Shown: in pieces, positions 27,872-36,354 of the stretch
How the letters are laid out: each line of letters opens with the position of its first letter
Position numbering within the stretch: position 1 is the stretch's first letter
Made by a program: the position numbers and the translations under genes
Notes under the pieces: generated by a model
What the model saw: the letters and a program-made list of their open reading frames with translations, nothing else
What the model was told of the DNA's origin: nothing
Database searches by the model: none
Assembly: GCF_005491705.1 (NCBI RefSeq)
Contig: NZ_CP028092.1
Location: 3,720,001 to 3,784,000 of the forward strand
Length of the DNA stretch: 64,000 nt
Direction of reading: 5' to 3'
Source: Pontibacter sp. SGAir0037
Lineage (GTDB): Bacteria > Bacteroidota > Bacteroidia > Cytophagales > Hymenobacteraceae

Positions 27872-28381
27872 ATGGAACCATTATCAAATAGAAGAAAGAA
27901 CGTTGAAAAAAAGGAAATGACTTTCGCAGAGAGAGCTTATCTTCCTGCTATTGCTCAAGGTCTTTCTATTACCCTGAAGCACTTCTTTAAAAAGAAAGCA
28001 ACTATACATTACCCGGAAGAAACGCGCCAGCGCAGTGATGTGTGGCGTGGCCTGCACGTGCTAAAGCGCGACGAGCAAGGCCGTGAGCGTTGCACTGCCT
28101 GCGGACTTTGTGCTGTAGCCTGTCCGGCAGAAGCCATAACCATGACAGCCGGTGAGCGCAAAAAAGGAGAAGAGAACCTGTATCGTGAAGAAAAATATGC
28201 AGTAACCTACGAGGTAAATATGCTGCGTTGTATCTTCTGCGGCTTATGTGAAGAGGCATGCCCTAAAGCTGCTATTTTCTTACAGGATGATAAACTTGCT
28301 CCGGCCCGTTTCGAGCGCGATGAATTTATATATGGCAAAGACCGATTGGTAGAGCCATTAAAAACTACAGAAACAAAATAA
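27872..28381 (+). CDS. nuoI: NADH-quinone oxidoreductase subunit I
   Basis: Holds two [4Fe-4S] clusters, N6a and N6b, that pass electrons to NuoB. The two ferredoxin motifs are CTACGLCAVACP and CIFCGLCEEACP, in a protein of 169 residues. The N-terminus has an amphipathic helix (LSITLKHFFKKKATIHYPEE) that binds the membrane arm. An 80-base spacer precedes it and nuoJ follows after six bases. Confidence 0.96.
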   Translation: MEPLSNRRKNVEKKEMTFAERAYLPAIAQGLSITLKHFFKKKATIHYPEETRQRSDVWRGLHVLKRDEQGRERCTACGLCAVACPAEAITMTAGERKKGEENLYREEKYAVTYEVNMLRCIFCGLCEEACPKAAIFLQDDKLAPARFERDEFIYGKDRLVEPLKTTETK

Positions 28382-28387
28382 ACTCCG

Positions 28388-28903
28388 ATGACAGAGAACC
28401 TGTTTTATTTCCTTGCTTTCCTTACGCTGCTGTGCGCACTGATGGTCGTTATTTCAAAAAACCCTGTTCATAGCGTAATTTTCCTGATCATTACCTTCTT
28501 CACCATTTCAGGACATTACATTCTGCTGAACGCACAATTTCTGGCGGCTGTCAACATTATTGTGTATGCCGGAGCTATTATGGTATTGTTCCTGTTCGTA
28601 ATCATGTTCCTGAACCTGGGTAAAAACCAGCAGGATGTAAAAACAAAAACAATCACAAAAATAGCAGGTACTATAGCTGGAGGTATGCTTTTCGTGGTAT
28701 TTATTGCGGCCATGAAAGATGCTGCTTTAACAGTATCTACGCCAGAAGAATATAACTCTCAAATAGGCATGGTAGAAAACCTGGGAGCTGTACTGTTTAC
28801 ACAATACCTGTTGCCCTTCGAGCTGGCCTCGGTGCTTTTCTTAGTAGCCATGGTAGGTGCTGTTATGCTTGGAAAGAAAGAAACAGGAGAAAGTCACTTC
28901 TAA
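28388..28903 (+). CDS. nuoJ: NADH-quinone oxidoreductase subunit J
   Basis: Membrane subunit of about five helices (171 residues) with the family motif NIIVYAGAIMVLFLFVIMFLN, which contains the pi-bulge helix used in coupling. It is the last gene of the first nuo transcription unit: a hairpin terminator follows within 25 bases and an opposite-strand gene intervenes before nuoK. Confidence 0.95.
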   Translation: MTENLFYFLAFLTLLCALMVVISKNPVHSVIFLIITFFTISGHYILLNAQFLAAVNIIVYAGAIMVLFLFVIMFLNLGKNQQDVKTKTITKIAGTIAGGMLFVVFIAAMKDAALTVSTPEEYNSQIGMVENLGAVLFTQYLLPFELASVLFLVAMVGAVMLGKKETGESHF

Positions 28904-28925
28904 ATTTCAGAACATAAGATACAGT

Positions 28926-28956
28926 AAAAGCCGGAGCAATTCACTTCGGCTTTTTT
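28926..28956 (+). terminator. Terminator after nuoJ, probably bidirectional
   Basis: AAAAGCCG (28926-28933) pairs with CGGCTTTT (28947-28954), followed by TTAT after a run of six T. On the other strand it is followed by a shorter T-run, so it can also serve the convergent lipoprotein gene that ends at 28955. Confidence 0.7.
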
Positions 28957-30094
28957 ATGGCCTTGTTCTTAGCTGAACCTCTAACAGTTCTGAATTGCCC
29001 CTGTCATCATCCGACACAGCAATTATTCTATACCGCCTGCCACCGCCGCTTTTCTCAAGCACAACCAGCGATTCAACTTTTCCTATATACGTAGCGCCAT
29101 CAGGTCGGGTAATAACAGCGGCCGGAACCGATACGATAGCGCTATCGTCGGCAGGAATAGCATCAAGAGGAATATACCCTATGTAGCTGCCCAACACCTC
29201 ACCATCATTTACAGCGTCTGCTGTATTTTCTATAGAAGCAGTAAAGAACAGCTTTTCATCGAAAACAAATGCACCCGAAAAACCAGCTTGCAAATCACCT
29301 AAAATAGGCAGATGAAACTGATGAATAGCCGGCGCAGGGAAAGTTGGAACATGCAGGTTTTCAGTTGCATCTCCGATACCAGCACCGCCACTTAAGCTTA
29401 AACCAGAATCAGCTGATTCTTGCTCTACAGGGTTGTAGGTAAGAAATCTGAAAAATTCATCCAGGTCGTACGAAAGAAGTATATTAGAACCATCTCCAAC
29501 ACCGCGCTGCAGTAAAAACAACTTATCATTGCTTGCTGCTACTCCTTCTATGTTTAGTTCGGCATTTTGCAAAGCCCCAGAACTTTGAATTTGTGCATAA
29601 AGATCTTCTAATTTATGCACGGTAACCACAACATTGCTGTTTGGAGAACCGGCATTTTCCACTAAAAAAGCACTGTTGCGCATAGGCCCGGAGCCAGAAC
29701 CCAACAGCAGCAGGTAATGTTTGTTGTTCCTTAAAAAAGAGGTCATCCCTTCTAGGTCCAGTTTCTCGGCTTTCGGCACTCTTCCTGTTATAAAATTTGC
29801 TGTATCTGATAATACAAGCCGTTCCACCAGCTGAAAGTCCTGATCCAGCTTGTATAAAAAAGGAGAATCGTCTCCGATAACATAATAATATTTACCTACA
29901 GCCTCTAAACCAGACGCGGAAGGGATTTTATCATAAAATACCTTATTTTGAATAGATGCTCTCATTCTTAAGCTTGAATCAATAGAAACAGGAGATTCCG
30001 AAATAAGTACGCGGGTTTCGGGAAGGCGCCTGCAGGAAAAAGTAAGAAGTGCTGTTAATATAATGGCTATAAGAAAAAAACGCTGCAAAACCAT
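28955..30094 (-). CDS. DUF6929-like lipoprotein inserted in the nuo cluster
   Basis: A 379-residue envelope protein with a lipoprotein signal (FFLIAIILTALLTFSC, lipidated Cys21). The rest reads as a beta-propeller-like protein: ASGLEAVGKYYYVIGDDSPFLYKLD, KLDLEGMTSFLR, HYLLLLGSGSGPMRNSAFLVE, ELNIEGVAASNDKLFLLQRG and YIGKVESLVVLE. The LEGM and ESL phrases recall the DUF6929/phytase-like propellers, a family without a known function. It sits on the opposite strand between nuoJ and nuoK. No partner gene on its own strand is adjacent. A candidate -7-like element (ACCTTTGC) lies about 95 bases upstream of its start, too weak to call. Confidence 0.65.
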   Translation of the reverse strand: MVLQRFFLIAIILTALLTFSCRRLPETRVLISESPVSIDSSLRMRASIQNKVFYDKIPSASGLEAVGKYYYVIGDDSPFLYKLDQDFQLVERLVLSDTANFITGRVPKAEKLDLEGMTSFLRNNKHYLLLLGSGSGPMRNSAFLVENAGSPNSNVVVTVHKLEDLYAQIQSSGALQNAELNIEGVAASNDKLFLLQRGVGDGSNILLSYDLDEFFRFLTYNPVEQESADSGLSLSGGAGIGDATENLHVPTFPAPAIHQFHLPILGDLQAGFSGAFVFDEKLFFTASIENTADAVNDGEVLGSYIGYIPLDAIPADDSAIVSVPAAVITRPDGATYIGKVESLVVLEKSGGGRRYRIIAVSDDDRGNSELLEVQLRTRP

Positions 30095-30241
30095 AAAGCT
30101 GAAACAAGTTAATTACCAGTATACGCACTCCATTCAAAACTGTACGAAGCAGATATAAGCTGCAGATATATTGTTGTTACAACCAAAGTGCAAAGGTTCA
30201 ATAAGAATATAAATATGTTATGGATATTTAAAAAATGAGGA

Positions 30242-30249
30242 TAACTTTG
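30242..30249 (+). promoter_or_regulatory. Candidate promoter element for nuoK-N
   Basis: TAACTTTG fits TAnnTTTG and lies 52 bases before the nuoK start; a TTTG at the -33 position is not seen. Together with the nuoJ terminator it suggests that nuoK-N is transcribed on its own. Confidence 0.4.
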
Positions 30250-30301
30250 CGAATTGATATAGGATTATACATCAATCAGCCATAAGTTCACCCTACATAA
30301 G

Positions 30302-30631
30302 ATGAACCAGATACCTGAGGTTATCAGAACCATTCCTTTAGAGTACTACCTTTACTTTAGTGCCGCCCTGTTTTCTATAGGCGTAATAGGAGTGCTTACC
30401 CGGCGAAATGCCATTGTTATTTTCATGTGTATAGAGCTCATGCTAAATGCCGTGAACGTGTTGCTGGCTGCTTTTGCTGCCTATCGTTCCGATGCTAACG
30501 GCCAGGTATTCGTGTTCTTTATCATGGCTGTGGCAGCAGCCGAAGTATGTGTGGGGCTAGCGATTATTGTAATGACCTATCGCAATATACGCTCTACCGA
30601 TGTGCAGTTACTCAATTACCTGAAGTGGTAA
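30302..30631 (+). CDS. nuoK: NADH-quinone oxidoreductase subunit K
   Basis: Small antiporter-like membrane subunit with three helices in 109 residues. The family pattern is [32 protein letters not shown], which includes the Glu used for proton transfer, and [13 protein letters not shown] with the second conserved Glu. It starts the nuoK-N group and is followed by nuoL after 42 bases. Confidence 0.95.
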   Translation: MNQIPEVIRTIPLEYYLYFSAALFSIGVIGVLTRRNAIVIFMCIELMLNAVNVLLAAFAAYRSDANGQVFVFFIMAVAAAEVCVGLAIIVMTYRNIRSTDVQLLNYLKW

Positions 30632-30673
30632 CAGCTCCTAAACCTGAACTACTAAAGCTTAAATAACTATAAG

Positions 30674-32632
30674 ATGCAAGAAATAGTAATGCCCGCCAAT
30701 AACCCGGAAATGGGGCTGCTGTGTTTACTTGTTCCGTTGCTGCCTTTCATTGGCTTTTTAATTAACGGACTTGGAAACCGTAAAATAGCCAAAGGTTTGG
30801 TGGGAATAATTGGCTGTGGAACCGTACTGGCCTCTTTCCTGATCTCTGTATACTTATTTTTTGACTTTACCTCCAACGGTAGCAGATCTTATATAGTAGA
30901 TTATTATAACTGGGTATCGGTAGGTAACCTGCAAATCAGCTTTTCCTTTCTGATCGACCAGCTTACGTTGCTCATGATGCTCATGGTAACAGGTATCGGT
31001 TTCTTTATCCACCTGTACTCTTCAGGCTACATGAGCCACGACGAAAACTTTGGAAAGTTCTTTTCTTTCCTGAACCTGTTCATGTTCTCCATGCTCCTGC
31101 TGGTACTGGGCTCTAATTATGTAATGATGTTTGTAGGATGGGAAGGTGTAGGTCTTTGCTCTTACCTGCTCATCGGCTTCTGGAATAAGAACACCAACTA
31201 TAACAATGCTGCTAAGAAAGCCTTCATCATGAACCGTATTGGTGACTTAGGCTTTTTATTAGGCATTTTCCTGATCTTTATTACCTTCGGTAGTGTAAGC
31301 TATCCGGAAGTATTTGCCTCTGCAGCCCGCATGACCGGCATGCAGGATTCTACTGTACTGATTGCCATTACCATGTTACTGTTTGTAGGTGCAATGGGTA
31401 AAAGTGCACAGATTCCTTTGTTTACATGGCTACCAGACGCGATGGCAGGCCCTACTCCTGTTTCGGCTCTGATACACGCAGCCACCATGGTTACCGCTGG
31501 CATCTACATGGTTATCCGCTCCAACGTATTATATGTACTGGCTCCTACTACCTTAGAAGTTATTGCTATCATCGGTCTGATAACAGCCCTGCTGGCAGCT
31601 ACCATAGGTCTGGCACAAAACGATATCAAAAAGGTATTGGCTTACTCCACAGTCAGCCAGTTAGGATTCATGTTCCTGGCGCTGGGTGTTATGGCCTTCT
31701 CCTCTTCTATATTTCATGTGTTAACACATGCATTCTTTAAAGCGCTTCTTTTCCTGGGTGCCGGTAGCGTAATTCACGCTATGAGCAACGAGCAGGACAT
31801 CCGCAGAATGGGCGGTTTACGAAAAGCCCTTCCTATTACATTTCTTACCTTTCTGATTGGTACGCTGGCTATTTCCGGAATACCTCCTTTTGCCGGTTTC
31901 TTCTCTAAAGACGAATTGCTGGCTCACGTATGGCACCACAGCAAAATTATGTGGGGATTTGGCGTGCTGGCTTCTTTTATGACGGCTTTTTACATGTTCC
32001 GATTGCTGTTCCTGACCTTCTTCGGGAACTTCAGAGGCACAGAAGAACAACGCCATCACCTGCACGAATCACCAGCTGTTATGACCATTCCTCTTATTGC
32101 GCTGGCTGTGTTATCTACTATCGGTGGTTTTATCGGAATGCCGGAAGTATTCGGAGCCGATCATATTTTGGCTAATTACTTTGAACCAATATACGACTAT
32201 GCCCGCGCAGCCAGTTCTACAGCCTTAGCTCCGCTACAGGTTGATCATGCGACAGAGTACATGCTAATGGGTGTATCGGTAGCCGTAGCTGTAGTTGCTA
32301 TTATTATAGCTTATGCCATGTATGTGAAGAAGAATACACTACCGGCAGAAGAAGGCACACCTTTATCTCCGGCACATAACCTGGTGTATCATAAGTACTA
32401 CATCGATGAAATCTACAATGCGATATTTGTTCGCCCGCTTATGTGGCTCTCAGGTATACTGCACCGTGTGGTAGATACGGTACTGGTTGACGGTATTGTA
32501 AATGGAGTTGGTAAGGTGGTGATGGTAAGTAGCCGCACCCTCCGCTTTGCACAAAGTGGTGCCACCGGCTTTTATTTACTAGTGATGGTGTTCAGCATCG
32601 CCCTGATTCTATTTTTAAACTACTTTATCTAA
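30674..32632 (+). CDS. nuoL: NADH-quinone oxidoreductase subunit L
   Basis: Distal proton-pumping subunit of complex I, related to Mrp antiporters. The 652 residues contain the motifs FVGWEGVGLCSYLLIGFW, FTWLPDAMAGPTPVSALIHAATMVTAGIY (key Lys/His helix) and LAYSTVSQLGFMFLALG, plus a long C-terminal part with the lateral helix anchor. About 15 hydrophobic segments are seen. An alternative ATG lies at codon 6 (MPANNP). Confidence 0.96.
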   Translation: MQEIVMPANNPEMGLLCLLVPLLPFIGFLINGLGNRKIAKGLVGIIGCGTVLASFLISVYLFFDFTSNGSRSYIVDYYNWVSVGNLQISFSFLIDQLTLLMMLMVTGIGFFIHLYSSGYMSHDENFGKFFSFLNLFMFSMLLLVLGSNYVMMFVGWEGVGLCSYLLIGFWNKNTNYNNAAKKAFIMNRIGDLGFLLGIFLIFITFGSVSYPEVFASAARMTGMQDSTVLIAITMLLFVGAMGKSAQIPLFTWLPDAMAGPTPVSALIHAATMVTAGIYMVIRSNVLYVLAPTTLEVIAIIGLITALLAATIGLAQNDIKKVLAYSTVSQLGFMFLALGVMAFSSSIFHVLTHAFFKALLFLGAGSVIHAMSNEQDIRRMGGLRKALPITFLTFLIGTLAISGIPPFAGFFSKDELLAHVWHHSKIMWGFGVLASFMTAFYMFRLLFLTFFGNFRGTEEQRHHLHESPAVMTIPLIALAVLSTIGGFIGMPEVFGADHILANYFEPIYDYARAASSTALAPLQVDHATEYMLMGVSVAVAVVAIIIAYAMYVKKNTLPAEEGTPLSPAHNLVYHKYYIDEIYNAIFVRPLMWLSGILHRVVDTVLVDGIVNGVGKVVMVSSRTLRFAQSGATGFYLLVMVFSIALILFLNYFI

Positions 32633-32645
32633 GGTTCTTAGAAAA

Positions 32646-34109
32646 ATGATAACAGCTCTATTACTTTTCTGGCCAGCCCTTGCTGCACTACTATTGTTAC
32701 TTATAAAAGGAGAGGGAGCCAAGAAAATTGCCTTCATAGCCACGCTTGTGGAGTTTGCCGTTGCTCTTTATGCCACAGTGAACTTTGTAAATGAAACTAC
32801 CGACCCACAGTTTGCCCTGATTCTTCCCTGGGTAGAAAGTGCTGGTATAACCTTTAGCATTGGCATGGACGGCATTAGCCTTCTGATGGTGCTGCTAACA
32901 ACATTCCTGGTGCCATTAATCGTGCTGTCTTCTTTTAAGCACGACTATAAAAATCCAGGGGCTTTTTATGCCTTAATCCTGTTCATGCAAACAGGCCTGA
33001 TTGGTGTGTTTACGGCGCTGGATGCTTTCCTGTTTTATTTCTTCTGGGAGGTAGCACTTATTCCAATTTACTTTATTGCGGCTATCTGGGGCGGAGAGCG
33101 AAGAATACCTGTTACATTTAAGTTCTTCATCTATACCATATTCGGTTCCCTTTTCATGCTGGCTGCTTTCATTTACCTGTACTTCCAGACAGGAGGAACG
33201 GCTTCTTCAGCACATTCATCCAATGTAAATGCATTTTACCAGATAGCCTTAGATACTGATACACAGAGCTGGGTATTCTGGTTTTTATTCCTGGCATTTG
33301 CCATAAAAATGCCAGTGTTCCCATTCCACACATGGCAACCGGATACCTATACAGAATCTCCAACACAGGCTACTATGCTGTTATCAGGTATTATGCTGAA
33401 AATGGGTATCTATGGTGTTCTGCGTTGGCTATTACCTGTGGTTCCTTACGGTGTAAGTGAATGGGTAGAGGTAGTACTGGTGCTTTCTATTATAGGTATT
33501 GTCTACGCTTCTGTTATTGCTATACGCCAGCGCGACCTGAAACGCCTGATCGCTTATTCATCTATTGCACACGTAGGCCTCATTTCAGCAGGTATCTTTA
33601 CCATGAACGAGCAAGGCTTGCAGGGTGGCGTTATTCAGATGCTTAGCCACGGCATAAATGTAGTAGGCCTATTCTTCATTATCGACATCATCTTTAGCCG
33701 CACCAAAACCAGAGATGTGACCAGTCTGGGTGGTATAACTCAAACTACGCCAGCGCTGTCAATCTTCTTCATGATTCTGTTGCTGGGTTCTGTAGCATTA
33801 CCACTTACTAACGGGTTTGTAGGTGAGTTCCTGCTGCTTTCGGGCGTGTTTCAGTTTAACTACTGGTTTGGCGGTGTTGCTGGCTTAACCATTATACTTG
33901 GTGCAGTGTATATGCTGCGTATGTTTCAGGGAGTTATGTTCGGTACAAAGTCACCGGCTACAGAAACTTTCGCTGATCTTACTTTCAACGAAAAAGCAGT
34001 ATTGATTCCTTTAGTAATTATGGTATTCTGGATCGGTTTATTCCCCAATACTTTTTTAAATATATCAGAACCTGCTGTTGGCAAATTGCTGCACATCATT
34101 AACAGGTAA
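32646..34109 (+). CDS. nuoM: NADH-quinone oxidoreductase subunit M
   Basis: Second antiporter-like pump subunit. In 487 residues it has FYFFWEVALIPIYFI with the conserved Glu of helix 5, FPFHTWQPDTYTESPTQATMLLSGIMLKMGIYG with the Lys of helix 7, and LIAYSSIAHVGLISAG. It starts 13 bases after nuoL. Confidence 0.96.
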   Translation: MITALLLFWPALAALLLLLIKGEGAKKIAFIATLVEFAVALYATVNFVNETTDPQFALILPWVESAGITFSIGMDGISLLMVLLTTFLVPLIVLSSFKHDYKNPGAFYALILFMQTGLIGVFTALDAFLFYFFWEVALIPIYFIAAIWGGERRIPVTFKFFIYTIFGSLFMLAAFIYLYFQTGGTASSAHSSNVNAFYQIALDTDTQSWVFWFLFLAFAIKMPVFPFHTWQPDTYTESPTQATMLLSGIMLKMGIYGVLRWLLPVVPYGVSEWVEVVLVLSIIGIVYASVIAIRQRDLKRLIAYSSIAHVGLISAGIFTMNEQGLQGGVIQMLSHGINVVGLFFIIDIIFSRTKTRDVTSLGGITQTTPALSIFFMILLLGSVALPLTNGFVGEFLLLSGVFQFNYWFGGVAGLTIILGAVYMLRMFQGVMFGTKSPATETFADLTFNEKAVLIPLVIMVFWIGLFPNTFLNISEPAVGKLLHIINR

Positions 34110-34153
34110 TAAGGCAAGAAAACAGATACGAGTTTTACAGGAAATACAACAAC

Positions 34154-35539
34154 ATGACTTCGATTATACTTTTAGCTGGATTTGGGATCATAAACCTGTT
34201 CATGGGTTTCCTGAAATCTAAAAGAATACTGTTGCCGCTGGTACTGCTCTTTTTAGCAATCGTATTTGGCGTTAACCTGATCAGCTGGAACGATACCCAG
34301 AGCTTCTTTAACAATATGCTCACTATCGATAATTTTGCGGTAGCTTTTACGGGTATCATGGTTCTGTCTACGTTAATGCTTATCCCTTTCTCACAGAGCT
34401 ACGTAACCAACCGGGATCAAAACCTGGCAGAATACTACTCGTTGCTGCTGTTTGCCCTGGTTGGTGCCATCATGATGGTAAGCTATGAAAATATGCTCAT
34501 GTTGTTTATTGGTATTGAGATTATATCAATAGCCATGTATGTGCTGGCTGGCAGTAACAAGAAAAGCTTACGTTCTAACGAGGCAGCCCTTAAATATTTC
34601 CTGATGGGAGCCTTCTTTACAGGTGTACTTCTATTTGGCATAGTACTGGTGTATGGCGCAACAGGTTCTTTTGATATTACTACTATCGGAAACACACAGG
34701 CCATAGCAGCAGATGGAGTAATGAACACTATGTTTGTTTTAGGCTTACTGCTTATAGTAATCGGCATCTCTTTTAAAGTAGCAGCAGCCCCCTTTCATTT
34801 CTGGACGCCGGATGTTTACGAAGGAACACCAACGCTGTTTACTGCTTTTATGTCTACGGTAGTAAAAACAGCCGGTGTAGCAGCTTTTTACAAACTGATG
34901 GTAGCAGCTTTTGCCGCATCTTACGAAACCTGGTTCCCTACGCTGATTGCCATTACCGTTTTAACACTGGTGGTAGGAAATATAGGTGCTGTGGTACAAG
35001 GTAATGTAAAGCGGATGCTGGCTTACTCTAGTATTTCACACGCCGGATACATGCTGATGGCATTAGTAGCTTTTAACCGCTACTCCGACTCATCTATCTT
35101 CTTTTATGCTATAGCATACTCAAGCGCCAGCATTGCCGCATTTGCTGTGCTTAAGCTGGTAGCAGATCAACGCACTGACAGCACTTTTACAGGATTAAAC
35201 GGACTCGGCAGAACCAACCCACTATTAGCTTTTGCAATGACAGTATCAATGCTATCCTTGGCTGGCATACCGTTAACTGCAGGCTTCTTTGGCAAATTCT
35301 TTATTTTCTCTGCTGTTGTAGAAGCACAGAACATGATGTGGCTGGTAGTAGTAGCCGTTATATTGGCAACAGTTGGTATTTACTATTACCTGAAGCCAGT
35401 GATTGCCATGTATATGCATCCTGCTGAGAACCAGGAGAAGATTCATGTTAGCAGCCTGGCATCTTTTGTGCTGATCTTTATAACTATATTAACGATCTTA
35501 CTGGGTATTGCTCCAGCTTTAGTAAATAACTTGCTGTAA
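34154..35539 (+). CDS. nuoN: NADH-quinone oxidoreductase subunit N
   Basis: Third antiporter-like pump subunit, 461 residues. Motifs are MLMLFIGIEIISIAMYVLAG with the channel Glu, FHFWTPDVYEGTPTLFTAFMSTVVKTAG with the conserved Lys, and MLAYSSISHAGYMLMALV. It is the last nuo gene, and a perfect 23-bp hairpin follows 12 bases after its stop. Confidence 0.96.
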   Translation: MTSIILLAGFGIINLFMGFLKSKRILLPLVLLFLAIVFGVNLISWNDTQSFFNNMLTIDNFAVAFTGIMVLSTLMLIPFSQSYVTNRDQNLAEYYSLLLFALVGAIMMVSYENMLMLFIGIEIISIAMYVLAGSNKKSLRSNEAALKYFLMGAFFTGVLLFGIVLVYGATGSFDITTIGNTQAIAADGVMNTMFVLGLLLIVIGISFKVAAAPFHFWTPDVYEGTPTLFTAFMSTVVKTAGVAAFYKLMVAAFAASYETWFPTLIAITVLTLVVGNIGAVVQGNVKRMLAYSSISHAGYMLMALVAFNRYSDSSIFFYAIAYSSASIAAFAVLKLVADQRTDSTFTGLNGLGRTNPLLAFAMTVSMLSLAGIPLTAGFFGKFFIFSAVVEAQNMMWLVVVAVILATVGIYYYLKPVIAMYMHPAENQEKIHVSSLASFVLIFITILTILLGIAPALVNNLL

Positions 35540-35551
35540 ACATACAACCGC

Positions 35552-35599
35552 TAAAATGAGAAGAGGCTGCCATTACAATGGCAGCCTCTTCTCATTTTA
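35552..35599. terminator. 23-bp perfect hairpin after nuoN
   Basis: Arms 35552-35574 and 35577-35599 are perfectly complementary (TAAAATGAGAAGAGG... paired with its complement). The stem ends in A/T runs on both sides, so it can end nuoN transcription and that of the convergent small lipoprotein gene. Confidence 0.8.
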
Positions 35600-35630
35600 T
35601 AGTATAAGTAAGCAAAAGTAAAGATACCTT

Positions 35631-36002
35631 TTACCGTAAACTAGCCACAACAGAGCATACTTTCTTCACTCTCACCGTTGGGTACATCATATTAACAGCA
35701 GTGCAAACAGGACTATAGTCTGTGTTCAGCTCCAGCGCTACGGTTAAGGTTAATCCGGGCTCTCTGTAAGCTTCAGGCAGATTATCAGTCGTGACAAACC
35801 CTTCCTGCAATTGGCCAATATAAGCCCTTGTTGCCGTCCTGCTATCATTTCCCGTAAGGTGCAGCACATACCAGCCATTCTGGCAATCAAGCCCGATTAC
35901 CTGCGCCTGAACACAAGCAGGCTCAGGAGTTATTTCTGAGCAACCTAGCAGCAGCAAACAGCAGGCTGTAAATAAAAACTTTACAGGTTGTAAAAGTTTC
36001 AT
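35631..36002 (-). CDS. Small lipoprotein of unknown function
   Basis: A 123-residue protein with a clear lipoprotein signal (MKLLQPVKFLFTACCLLLLGC; lipidated Cys21). The mature part has four further cysteines (ACVQ, DCQN, VCTA, VCSV), enough for two disulfides, and no recognised domain. It lies about 140 bases downstream of a possible small membrane ORF on the same strand. Confidence 0.7.
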   Translation of the reverse strand: MKLLQPVKFLFTACCLLLLGCSEITPEPACVQAQVIGLDCQNGWYVLHLTGNDSRTATRAYIGQLQEGFVTTDNLPEAYREPGLTLTVALELNTDYSPVCTAVNMMYPTVRVKKVCSVVASLR

Positions 36003-36141
36003 AGTTCCATCTTGTACTAATGGTAAACGTAAAATGAGATTTAAGGCAGTAGCAGTTGCCTTACAAGCAACAAAATTAGAACAGGCACATATTTAGAAAA
36101 GTAATGCTTGCAGGTATACTATAAAATTATAAGTATTAGCA

Positions 36142-36264
36142 TCAGCCATTCATAAAAACAGCTGCCAGAAGAAGCGCTAACAAAACATACCACCCGGATA
36201 AATTTACTCTAACAATAGCCAGTATGTTGGAGAAGCCAGCAAAGGACTGAAAAAGCTCTTTCAT
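36142..36264 (-). CDS. Possible 40-residue single-span membrane peptide
   Basis: A short frame starting ATG at 36264 and ending TGA at 36142. It reads MKELFQSFAGFSNILAIVR, then a hydrophobic segment (WYVLLALLLAAVFMNG) that could cross the membrane once. It occupies most of an otherwise empty 350-base gap between the barrel protein gene and the small lipoprotein gene, in the same direction. No family is recognised and chance occurrence is quite possible. Confidence 0.33.
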   Translation of the reverse strand: MKELFQSFAGFSNILAIVRVNLSGWYVLLALLLAAVFMNG

Positions 36265-36354
36265 ATATCCGGATTTTAAACTGTTAAACATTATACACTC
36301 TTGTATAGGAGATGCAATTTCAATCGCTGCGGTTGCATAAGCTTTAAAATAAAT

